Source of the DNA: Solea solea
Lineage: Eukaryota > Chordata > Actinopteri > Pleuronectiformes > Soleidae
DNA length: 64,000 nucleotides
Assembly: GCF_958295425.1 (NCBI RefSeq)
Contig: NC_081139.1
Span: 24,348,888 to 24,412,887 of the forward strand
Reading direction: 5' to 3'
In this document: piece after piece, positions 9,902-21,020 of the stretch
Layout: each line of letters begins with the position of its first letter
Position numbering within the stretch: position 1 is the stretch's first letter
Position numbers and translations under genes: made by a program
The notes under the pieces: model-generated
Told to the model about the DNA's origin: nothing
Database searches by the model: none
What the model saw: only the letters and a program-made list of their open reading frames with translations

Positions 9902-12580
9902 GTGTAACCATCTGAGGCCACGTTCACAGGACCAGGCTGACGTGACTCACGTAGATTTTCCCCCTCGATAAGAGTTTTTTAGAGCTGCATCAACACAGAA
10001 ATTCAATCGTCAATATCCAATTATTGAATGATTTCAATTAAATGTGGCCAAAATCAAAATCATTGACTGTATATTAAAAAATGGTTTGAAAGGTGAAGCC
10101 CAGGAAGTCCGAAGGTAGTAGCATTTATCCACCAGGGGGCGACGAGATTAGATTCTATTTCTCACTTTATTTATATCATCAGTAAACATTTTCCTGGTCT
10201 CTAGTTTCAGGTTGTGAGGTTGCCATTTAGAAGACAATAGATGACACCAGTGTGATTGACAGCTGGTAGTGTCCAATAGGAGCCTTTTTGCATCAGGTGT
10301 GAATTTGGAGGCTTCACACGAGGAGCTCGTTTTGCCACCGGACAACTACGTCCATTTTCAAATACAGTATATGATATTCATGATGATGAATAAGTATATG
10401 AGTGTTGACGTCTTCAACCTGCACTGCAGTTCCATGACAGATAGTTATGAATGTGAATGAATGGTCACTGCTATGCTACTGAAACATGACACATGCACGT
10501 ACACACACAAGTGTGTCATTCACGTGTGTGTGTGTCTCTCTCACACACAGCATGTCACTCTCCTTCTCCTTCTCCTTCTGTCTTCATTGACAAATGTTTG
10601 GAAATTGGTATTTAATGACTAAATAAACACATACAGATTGTCACTATTGTTTATTATTATTACGTTATTTATTTCCTTGCATTTCATCGTACAGAAAATC
10701 AAAGTCTGTAACCTGTGGCGATGTCTCTCTCTCTCTCTCTCTTGTGTCATATTCAGGGGAGCTGAACAATAAATAACACTGACATGGCAGGAAAATCCTT
10801 TGTATATGTTTATTAAAATGTTTCATTCTGATCTTTAATATGTTCATGAAATCACTGATATCCAGTTGACATTGTCTTTATTGATACTGCAGTATGTTAA
10901 ACAGGCAACACTGGAGTTCCTCTGTCTCTGGCTGACGTCTTTTACCAGGACCATGAAAGTCATTCTGTATGTGTTGTACAAGCTGATTAAGCTAAAAATA
11001 AATAGATATAAAACTATGTGAGTGGGGAGTGACGTACAGGGAGATAAATTAGGTTGTTGATGGTATAAGTCTTTATTTTGCCTTTTTACCTCCATTCCCC
11101 TCATGATCTTGTCCTACAGTAAAGTACCACCTCACCGATGCTCTTCTTGTGTCCTTCTGTTTGGGCCCCTGCTAATGTCCGTGTGGACACTGACCTCAAA
11201 GTCAGTAAAAAGGTTAACGTCAGCCCGGCTGAAATCTTCATTTATGATAATAGCAAACGGTGTGAAGACCTTTTTCTCTTTTATGAAAGACTTTATGGGG
11301 TTTGATTTAATTCCCAATTATCAGTCACCTCGTTATTATGAGCTGAAGTGAGAGAATAAAGGAGTAAAAGCATCAAACTGAATGTTTGTTGAGCTTAATC
11401 TCGTGTAATAGACTCAGAACTTTAACTCCTCTGTCCTGTAGACATGATTAAATTAATGTAATTGGTCAATAGTTGAGCTGATCATTTACCTCAGTAAGAG
11501 GTTAACACTGCAAATCCAGATGATCCTGCAGGCCTCAGGTCTATAGTTATCGGTTTTAACAGGTTTTACTGCATCCTTTTGTCCCCCAAACAAAATTGAC
11601 TAAAAAATACAAGGAAAGCGATAGGAAGGTGACGCATTTTTTGTCTGTAACAGATAATGGCCAAATCAATTTGAGAATTGGTGCAGTGTGTGTGTGTCAC
11701 TGCTTTTCAGACCTCTCTCGTCAGTTTTTCTAAATCAGATAGTTTTGGGGAAGATGCTGCAGTGAGGATCACCGTCACACTTCATGACAACTGGGATATA
11801 GAAAAGTTGGAAATGTTCCAGTTCTATAAATAGCAGCATCCATGTCGGCAAACACCGACATACTCTTCTTCATCTCATACTTCTTACATTGACATCTTTG
11901 AACTCCACATCACATTTTGCTTTGTACATACATGTTAAATGTTAAAGTACTGATCATGTGTGCAGGGACGTGCAGGAGCGTGGCTGCTTCCTCTTTGTGC
12001 CATCTGTCGCTCTGTAGAATGTTCAGTCCAGAGTGAGTGGGCCATCGTGCAAAGCCATGAGCAGATGTTCGTGTGAGGGGCTGTTTTTCGAAGAGGACGC
12101 AAATCTCAACTAAGCTTCTGTGGTCCTTATGTAATACCCTTAGCAAGGCGTTGCACCTCGCAGAGAAGTGACTACACCACATCTGCATACATGGGCTCAA
12201 GTCCCTGTTCTCAGCAATCAATTGTTTTGCCTTTTTTTTTTTTTTTTTTTCCAGGAGTATGAAAGAAGAGGAGGATATATTTAGAAACCTCCATGATCGG
12301 GCAAGCTGCTCTTTGTGTATCCCTTTCCTCTCCATCTGTGTGTAGTCTGCAGCCATTCTTGTGTGGCCTTGTCCGTCGGAGGCTGGATTAATACGTTCAC
12401 ATTCCTTCATGTACTCTGTCAAAGCCAAGGACAAGGTCTGACCAGTGATGGCTGCTTATAAACAGCTCACTCTTTTCTCCGAGCCATGTTGTCGTCGCCC
12501 TCCTCCTCCTCCTCCTCCTCCTCTCTCCTGAGTGCACTGACGCCATCACCTGTTGCCACATCTGCCTCGTCCGTCTGTAG
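9902..12580. other. convergent 3' region between dnai1 and enho
   Basis: The dnai1 3' UTR probably ends after an AATAAA at 10622-10627. The enho 3' UTR runs leftward from 12580, but its poly(A) site is not certain (TTTATT on plus at 10809, 10877 and 11069 are possible). A poly-T of about 19 bases occurs near 12232-12250. A minus-strand ORF of 174 codons (11910-12434) falls here; I do not recognise it. Confidence 0.5.
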
Positions 12581-12793
12581 TCAGGAAGTCAACAGGTACT
12601 TGTGCTCGTTCACCCGCTGGGTTTCTCCTTGAATGGGAGCCAGCACCGGCAGCCTCTCAGGGCTGGAGGGGATCCTGCAGGCTCGGTAGAGGATGAGACA
12701 GAGGAGAAGGAGGAGAACAGCGACAAAGGTGTTGCAGGCTATGGCCACCAGCGCAGCTGTGGACAGGCCTGTCGTGCTCTCCTCAGATTCCAT
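12581..12793 (-). CDS. enho: adropin (energy homeostasis associated), single coding exon
   Basis: Adropin is a small peptide linked in mammals to energy balance; whether it is secreted or stays membrane-bound is debated. This CDS gives 70 residues against 76 in human. A polar N-terminus (residues 1-10) leads into a hydrophobic segment at about residues 11-37 containing ALVAIACN and a run of leucines, then YRACR, a proline-rich stretch and the C-terminal KYLLTS, matching the SYLLQP-type human end. The start has A at -3 and G at +4. The N-terminus is about five residues longer than human and C-terminal sequence is weakly alike. Cysteines are at residues 20, 32 and 39, with none later, so a counterpart of human Cys56 is missing. 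Its position tail to tail with dnai1 matches the human order, which supports the call. Confidence 0.9.
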   Translation of the reverse strand: MESEESTTGLSTAALVAIACNTFVAVLLLLLCLILYRACRIPSSPERLPVLAPIQGETQRVNEHKYLLTS

Positions 12794-13763
12794 AATGTCC
12801 CTATGTCGTGATTTAAATGTTAAAACTGTCGTGCGTAACCTTGAAATATAGTTAAATGTCGCACACTTGCATGAAGCCTATTCACATGACTCTCGCTGTA
12901 TTGTTCGGTGTTTAGATCTCATGTCACTTGTCAACGTTCCCGTGCTGCACACAGGAAGTGCTTTGTTTCATGTCAAGAGTATGACTGAAAACACAAAGAC
13001 GTGCCAATTTACTGCTCTGTGTGTTAAATGTGTCTGTGACGCGATGTGACAGTTCGATGTGTTAAATGCCACTGCTCTGCTGCTGTATACACACAGATGC
13101 TCCCTCGTGACAGAGCCTGTTTTCAGATGAAGGACGCAGCAAACATATCATGTGACATAGATCAAAGGCAGAAAAATAACAGCAACCACGACAGAAATAA
13201 ATCACCAAAAGTTACGCACTGCAGCTTTAAGAGTAGGAGCTTATAGTGCGTTATTGTGGACACAGTCTTAATCACACTTTATGTCCATTGTGTGGTAAAA
13301 TGCCTTGTGCATTTTGAAGCAAATGAATCAAATATTTGTTTGGATTTTGATATGTGGCAGTGTTCCATGGTGCACATTTGCCTTTGCTGGATGTTAAGGA
13401 GAATCTGAGAGTCTCTTCCACTGCAGCACTCAGTGTTTACTCCTTAAGGCTCTTGTTTCCTTCTTAGCATCTTAAGGGTGACACCGCCACCATGTCGCCA
13501 TACAGATGAGCCTCTCGGCGCCTTCTGGCAATGTTGACTCCTCGGCAGTCTGCAGGATCAGAACACCGCCGCTGCTCCACACTCTAATCCTGCCAGCGTC
13601 TGAGAGAGGAGCAGAGAAACAATCAGGGAATAACCCGATACAAATAGAACATGAAGTGAGTCATCGCAGGTGAATGGTGTGAGTCAGTTGCACACAGTCA
13701 TCTGTCTGTCATCAAGTGTCATCAGTCAAAGAAATGGTTTTTGGCCTTCAAATGAAATGCATA

Positions 13764-13844
13764 AACACACACACACGTATATATACAGTATATGTATATA
13801 TGTTTATATACATATATACATATACTGTATATATGTATATATAC

Positions 13845-13876
<32 letters not shown>

Positions 13877-13965
13877 ATAAATATACGTATATATATATAC
13901 GTATATATATACATACGCATATATATATATACATACGTATATATATATACGTATATATATATATG
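13764..13965. repeat. CA/TA compound microsatellite
   Basis: ACACAC followed by about 190 bases of TA, TATG and TACG units. The long hydrophobic ORFs through it (IYIYIY) are products of the repeat. Confidence 0.95.
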
Positions 13966-15323
13966 AATTGTAAAATTTTTAAATACACAGTTAAAAGTTC
14001 ACTTGGCTCGTTTTTATGAACAAAAAGAAAAGAAAAAACGGTCTATTTTCTAACTTGTGCACAACTATTGCTACTTTATTTCAATAATATATTAATTTAT
14101 ATAAAATGAATCATAACTTAGACTCAACAACACATAAGATGACAAAAACTCCATATAAGGAGTTGTGTATTATTCCCACGGTAAATTACCATGGGTGCAG
14201 CTGTGGCACACAAGGGTGAAAAGGCGAGAGGCAGCATTCTGGACAAGCTGAAGGCTGGGAAAGGGAGGCCTGGCTAACGGCAACATAAAGGGCATTACAG
14301 TTACAACAGGTTGTAATGAAAGCATGAACTGAAAAAAGCAGTTTGAGTGATAGAAAAAACGAGCTGCACATAGACCCACTGTGTGAAAGTGTGAGTGAAT
14401 GGGTGAAACTGTAATGTAAAGCAGCTTTGAGTAGTCATCAAGACTAGAAAAGTGCCACATACATGCAAACCTGTTTTTTTGTCATTGAAACTCAGGAAGA
14501 AAATGTCATCCATGCCTTAATGTCGCTAACACATTTTAACAGTGAGTGAGAGGCATTTCTTGTTAGAGGTAGCATGTACATTTCGTCAAATGCCATATTT
14601 CCTCAAAATACAACCTAAAGGAAGCAAGTACAATGAAAAAGGAGAGGTCCAAGAATGGAACCCTGTGGTACCCCACAGTGGCTGTACCCCAATTCAGGGT
14701 TGCTGCTTTAATGCCCACCCAGTGTTCAAGACAAGCGGCACAAGAATATAGAATCAGTGGCTAAAAATATGTAATCAAGACCCTTACTAATGCAGACCCT
14801 GTGCTGTGTAAGTTTTCAAACCCAGACTGAAAGACCTCATGAATACTAGAAATCAATGGAAGTTTGGAGATTGGCCTGTAATTAGCAAACACAGAGGGCT
14901 CAAGACCGCATGTTTTAAAGTCCTGGTTACCACAGGACAAGAGGTCCAATAGTTGGCAAAACCTCCTTGAAAAGGCAAGGGGGGAGAACATCTGTGCAGG
15001 AACCTGAAGGCTTTATATGATCAATAGTCTCCTTTAAAAAGGAGAGAGAGAGACACAGGCTCAGCGTGATTAAAGACAGCAGAGCAGGGGACAGAAATGA
15101 ACGGATCATTAAGACGGAGGTGAGATAAATCCTCAGAAAGCTCACATGAAGTGGATTCTGGTACATTTAGAATTGAGTTAATGGTGCTGAAGAGGACACA
15201 TGAATTGTGACTGTTGGATGAAATAATTCAAAAGAAATATTTTGTCTTTTCGGCCATTACAGTATACAGATCACGCTGTCAGCTGTTATTATTCAGATAA
15301 CACTTCAACATGTCAAACCATAC

Positions 15324-15440
15324 CTGCAGTCTATCTGCTCCTCACAGCACGAGAGACAGCACTTAGCCAGGGCTGAGCTGTAGGATGTTAACAGGGCCAC
15401 CGAGTCCAGACTTAATGCACAGGTGGAAAGAAACCCACGG
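15324..15440 (-). other. possible exon, minus strand, upstream of enho
   Basis: On the minus strand a frame stays open from a TGA just upstream to a donor CAG|gtatgg at 15323 and encodes LDSVALLTSYSSALAKCC followed by SCCEEQID. I do not recognise it. It could be a coding exon of an unrecognised gene, an enho 5' exon, or chance. Confidence 0.2.
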
Positions 15441-17159
15441 TCAACTCCTCAGTATTAGAATACAAGGAGGATCCCGGGAAGTAACATTTCCACAGCGAAC
15501 ACTTTGTGATGTGAGCCAAATAAAGCAGATAAATGTGATTATTTTCTGAGAAATAAGAAATTCTATTTTTTCATGAATATTAACTATGGCTTTGTTTAGT
15601 TAAGTGACAGACTGTGACAATGAGCTTGTGTGCAAAGTCTCAGGAGCAGCTAAACTGAATTCAGCCAGCACTTATCAGTAAACGTCTGCCATGAGTCAAA
15701 GTCTTACTCTGAAAAATGAAAGTGTAAAGCACATTTGCATTGTTCGTTAATTCTGTTGCTGTGTTTTGTGTCACAGTCTAATTTTAGAGGCTTCATTCCC
15801 GCCACTAAAAAGCCGATGTTTAAACTGCCGTTTGTTACTTAGTGTGTTTATAATTATACATAAACCACTGTAGTCATTTTTTTTTTTTATTGGTGAGCTG
15901 CTGGTTCAGAGCAGACTGATTTAAACAAATGTCATTTATTGACGTGAGATGTACATTTATCAATTACGATGAAATATTATGAAGAAAAACTATCAAATTC
16001 AGTGTAGATTCAAATCACTATCTTGATATAGAGTCAATGTTTCATTGAAGTCTTTGTTCCTGGTTCTCTTTGTTGTCCTTGTGTCTTTTTTTGTGTGTGT
16101 TCCCTGTTTTGTTTGGTAGTTCCTCTCATGGGGTTTCTAGTGTTTCATTTCACTTCCAGTGTTTTTCCTGTTCTCCCATTATCTGCTCTGATGCTATTCT
16201 CTGTCTCCCTGCTGAATACGTTCTCTCTTTGTTGGTTCATGGGTTCAGTCTTGCTCTTGCTTGTTCCCACTCCTCAAGTTCCTCATGATCATGTTCTTTA
16301 CCTTTATCCCTTGGATATAATATGTGCAGTTCAAATGTCATTTGTAATTTGAGTCAAAGTGCCCAGTTTTGCATCCATTTAATATCCATTCAGCCATTAG
16401 TTCCGTCCTCTGAGAGTCATCACACACAGGATGCAATGAGAACCTTTTACTGACAACAGCGCTGTTGCTGTGCTTTGTAAAACAACATGATTTTTTTCTA
16501 AGATGCCGAATTTCCATATATAACGGAGAAGAAAAAACTTTCCTCTTCAGGTATAATTAAACTGTTGAATACGGTAGCTGGTGTTTGACCAGTTCAATTT
16601 CAATACATGTACACTGGTTTACACCTTTAAAAAAAAAAGTGGGTTTACTATACTTACACTTAAAAGATACCAAACTGTATGCTGCACTTTATTTCCACAA
16701 CTATCACTGCTCTTTAATCCCTTCTAATCCTAGTAGTTTGACTGCTCCTCGCAACGTCATCGTAAATGTGCCATACAGATGCGTCATTAAGACAAAGCTA
16801 ATTCAGACACACGGTTTCAAGAACTTGACTCCCCTGGTTTTCCCCATTTGGTAAATTAGCATATCCATGATACACTTGCATCGGAATAGTGTTTAGCACG
16901 TGGTGTGTGAAAAGTTACAGAAGGCAAATACATGCTACAGTGAGTAAACAGTGTTTGCCTGCAGTGTGTGTGTGCGTCCAGTATTTGAATTTAAACATGA
17001 GTTTCTATATTTGGGAGAATGTGTTCTAAGACTGGGTCAAAGACATTCTCTAAAGTTGTCTTTGTGCAAAGAAGACATTCGATTAGAAGATGATCAGCCT
17101 TTTGTTTCATTGTCATTCATATTAGTGTAGCTTGGTGACAGCGGCACTGTCTTCACCAC

Positions 17160-17410
17160 AGGAGGTGGAGCTGAAGGTTCAAGGGACAGCTCAGAGTCAA
17201 GGTTGAGATGGTTTGGTCACGTGCAGACTGTGATTCTATTGGACAGAGGACGATGAAGATGACAAGAGGAAGACCACAGAGAAGGTTCATGGATGTTGTG
17301 AAGGAGGACATGAGGGCAGTTGGTGTCACAGAAGAGGGAGAGGACATGATGGAGGCAGACAATCGACTGTGGCAGTCCATCATGGGAGAAGCAGAAAGAA
17401 GAAGACGACC
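17160..17410 (+). mobile_element. RTE-type LINE 3' end
   Basis: The plus strand reads [29 protein letters not shown] and DNRLWQSIM and ends in GCAGAAAGAAGAAGACG, the typical 3' tail of this fish LINE. It is homologous to the inverted copy at 37183-37560. Confidence 0.8.
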
Positions 17411-17667
17411 TTTCATTCCAGTGTTTGTATCAACATGATCAATCATGTCAGTCACGGCTGCAGTGAACATGGAATCATACATACACAGCACTGAGACGCT
17501 GCACTCACACGTACAGCATGTACTTTGAAAGGAGAAACCACATTGTGGATCCTTTGCTTTGCTTTGCTCTCGCCAACTGTGGCTTCAAAGTGCGAGCCAC
17601 CCATGTCACATGATGCAAGCGTTCCAGCACAGACACCAGACAATCAAATCAGAGGTATAAGTTATAA

Positions 17668-17668
17668 G

Positions 17669-17748
<80 letters not shown>

Positions 17749-17752
17749 TATA
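17668..17752. repeat. (TA)n microsatellite
   Basis: About 40 TA units with one TATG interruption. Confidence 0.95.
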
Positions 17753-17838
17753 GGAGCTTTAGGCTTTTGACAATTGTTTTTTTTTTATTGGCCCTTAATT
17801 GCAAATGAGAACATTATCCTTAAAGCTTTGAGTGAAAA

Positions 17839-17840
<2 letters not shown>

Positions 17841-17876
<36 letters not shown>
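17841..17876. repeat. (GTCT)9 microsatellite
   Basis: Nine perfect GTCT units. Confidence 0.95.
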
Positions 17877-17877
<1 letters not shown>

Positions 17878-18257
17878 ATGTGTTGGCAGCAGCATAGTTT
17901 TTTGTTGCCAATAAAGTAACTTGATAAAAAAATTAAACAGAAAAGATGTAAATAGAGTCTGGAAAAGATTCTAGTTGCAGTGGTTGCCATTCATAATAAT
18001 AATAATAATAATATTTTTATCATAATAATAATACACCGCTGAGGATTTAAATACATACTTCTTGTTTAAGTGTTTTGGTAAACTGATGGTAAATATCAAG
18101 AGTATAACCCTGTTCTCATTTCAGAAGTTGATGTTCATGTCCTATATTCACAATAAACCACAATAAACCCTTGTAGATCACATGGCATTGACACCAAGTG
18201 AAGTATTCATTAAAATCAAAAGAATCTTTTCCTTTGAGTCAACCTCAAATCCTCCCA

Positions 18258-18262
<5 letters not shown>

Positions 18263-18326
<64 letters not shown>
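18263..18326. repeat. (CA)n microsatellite
   Basis: About 32 uninterrupted CA units. Shorter CA runs follow at 18515-18532 and 18702-18728. Confidence 0.95.
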
Positions 18327-18327
<1 letters not shown>

Positions 18328-19599
18328 CTATAAAAACCCTCCAAATATTTCCAAATATGCACCGCAGTGACAGCGTAACACATGCTCTGACATGACAGCA
18401 GACCTGTGATAACCTCTTACCTTTCAGTCTGATCCATCAATCACTCTGATCCATTTCCCCCTCTGGAGATTTGCCTTCACAGCTCCTGAAGCAGTGAGGT
18501 GAAGCCCCGACTGCACACACACACACACACACAGTGTGACAACCTGATCTGTGATAAAGTCACATTTCAGCATCTGATCTGGTTTTGGTGCAGCCGTCGA
18601 CCCTCAGGTGCACAGAGACGCCGCTCTTTTGAGATTAAGGAGGGTTTTTATTATTCATGGCGAAAACTTCCCCCCCCCAAGAGTGTGTGAGGATGCTGCA
18701 GTCACACACACACACACACACACACACAGTCGTTGTTGTTTTTTGTTTGTTTTTCTCACATAATCTCACGTTTCCTGTGTGCACGCTTTCATATTGTGTC
18801 AACTTTTTGAATGTGATGTGCTGCCACATGCCAGAGACTAACGCTGCACACTTACCCCACACGCTCAGCAGCCCCCTCTGTTTATCCTCTCACTGCATAT
18901 CCCGTCTTCCAATCTCCATCTCTTTCACAGAATAACATCCCCCTCTTCTGCTGCTTACCATGCGCTCTCTCCTTCCTCCACTACACACACAACTGAACAT
19001 GAGCCAGGACTGCACACTGGTTTGTGAGGGAGAGAGAGAGGGAGGGAGGGAGAGAGAGAGAGAGAGGTGGGGCTGAGCTGGTGGATGTCAGCAGTGATAT
19101 CAAGCGTAGGGCTTGGATGTAATTACACAGGGCTCCTGCTGCAGAGTGCAGGGATGGGGTGGTGGTGGTGGTGGGGGTTGTTACGGAGAACAACGAAGCC
19201 GCCTGTCAGACAAAACAATGACTTCCGCCGTGCATTGCAGAGCAGTGCAGAGTGTGGCCAAACAAATCGCTTCAGCTGTTCAACACCGGGGGAGGCGGAG
19301 ACAGAGGCAGACAGGCCGAGCTGTGAGGGGAGGAGACTCGGATCAAGGCCTCAATGAAGGGAGCTGTGTTTCCTACAAGGCTAAGCCAGCACAATCAACT
19401 TTATTATCCTTGTCTTGTCGTAGAAGCATTTTATTTTTATGTCCTCATCATAGGCCGTATATAAAAAGAGGCACTGCAACAAGACCAGGGACTTCTCTAA
19501 CAATGTTTCAGATTAAATTAAAGGAGAGGTTAATGGGGTTTTTTTTAAAGGCAGATTAGTAAACGCCATATAAATCATATTATATTTATTCATAGTCGT

Positions 19600-19770
19600 G
19601 GCTGAAGGTTGCCGGTACGCATCCCGATTTGACCGAGGGCTTGCAAGTTTGTTTCCCCCGTGTGTTCATGTGGTTTCTTCCCACAAGTCCAAAAACATGC
19701 AGAGATCGATTGGACACTGAACTGACCAGAGGCATGAATGTGAGAGTGAATGCGTGTTTATCTCTGTTTA
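19600..19770 (+). mobile_element. dispersed repeat, partial copy
   Basis: Shares GAGGGC, TTCATGTGGTTTCTTCCCAC, AGTCCAAAAACATGCAGA and ATGAATGTGAGAGTGAATG with the family at 8115-8375. The ends are lost. Confidence 0.55.
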
Positions 19771-20327
19771 TACTGGCTCTGTTATTGTCTGGTGAATGTG
19801 GTTATATTTCTGAAAACTTACTGTGTGTGGGTTTTTTTTTTGTTTTTTTTAAATACAAACATAAGTGTTGTGTTCATGGTCTCGATAACAGAGATTTACT
19901 CGTTGTTTATTCACAGCCTAATCTGTTTACTCTACAACACTGTGCAAGGAAGGATCAGCACCAGGGACAACATGGACTGCTTTGCTTGAGGTCCCTCTAC
20001 AGGACAGAAGTGATATTACATCACAGGCGTCAGAAGATGTACTAATAGTAATAATATAGAGTTATATCTCAGATTAATAAAAAAGCTGATATGTATCAAA
20101 TACACCCACTTTACCTATTTTCAGGACAGAAAGAAAATGCTTATTTTTAGTCATAAATTCCAAAATTTCATTCACATTCACTGTGTTGAAAGGAGGATTA
20201 GTCTCGGCTCCGTAGGTTGATGATCACACAAAAGCACACTGATCTTCTACTGCCAAAATATGTGAGACTACTTTACTTTTTTTCCAATGCTTTGTTTATT
20301 TATTGATTTTTCAGCTAAACAAACATG

Positions 20328-20328
<1 letters not shown>

Positions 20329-20364
<36 letters not shown>
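20329..20364. repeat. (CA)n microsatellite
   Basis: About 18 CA units. TATG and ATAGAT repeats follow at 20460-20520. Confidence 0.95.
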
Positions 20365-20366
<2 letters not shown>

Positions 20367-20639
20367 GAACATGTGTAGTGAACATATGCATCCATACATG
20401 CATTTAAAATACACATACACTCATGATATACTCATCCTTATACAAGCATATAAACCACATATGTATGTATATATATATAGATATAGATATAGATATGTAT
20501 ACATATATAGATAGATATACACACACATGATTTTCATAAAACTTTTACTACAGTGCATATATAATTTAAACATTTTAGCAATTGTTTTGTTTTTTAGGTT
20601 TTAAAAGATGATGATGATGTATACGGTACAAACTCCCAC

Positions 20640-21020
20640 TGACCACTTTATTAGGGACACTTCAAGGGCTCATAGCAGCAACTCGCCGTGGTCAGGATAA
20701 TCACGTGTACATGTCTTAAAAATGTTGTTGTTGTGAGAATCTCAGAAGCCGCTGATCTCCCGGGATTCTCGTGTATAACCGTGTGTTTGCAGAGAAGTGA
20801 GGGGCAAAATGCATGCTCTACACTTTATTATGTCTCCTGTGTATCTAATGAAAAGGCTGGTGAGCTTAGACGGCATACATCTACACAGCACCGTTCATTA
20901 TTTGTGTGATGACAATATGCACCACAAGACGGATGGTGTGGTTGTGCGCGAAGCCTCGGTCGTGACCCAGTTTGTGGCAATGATTCTGCAACCGCATGTG
21001 TTTTCAAAGGTTGTTCAGTC
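20640..21020. mobile_element. possible DNA-transposon debris
   Basis: GACCACTTTATTAGGGACAC resembles the end of a widespread fish repeat (CCACTTTATTAGG type), followed by CTCAGAAGCCGCTGATCTCC. No intact ORF or paired terminus is seen. Confidence 0.35.

Noticed and set aside
13670..14019. Several 75-98 codon ORFs
   Set aside because: Entirely within the CA/TA repeat.
18182..18395. THTHTH ORFs
   Set aside because: Translation of a CA repeat.
19067..19559. 148-codon plus-strand ORF
   Set aside because: Built on a GA/GGT-rich stretch with a Gly run; no recognisable family.
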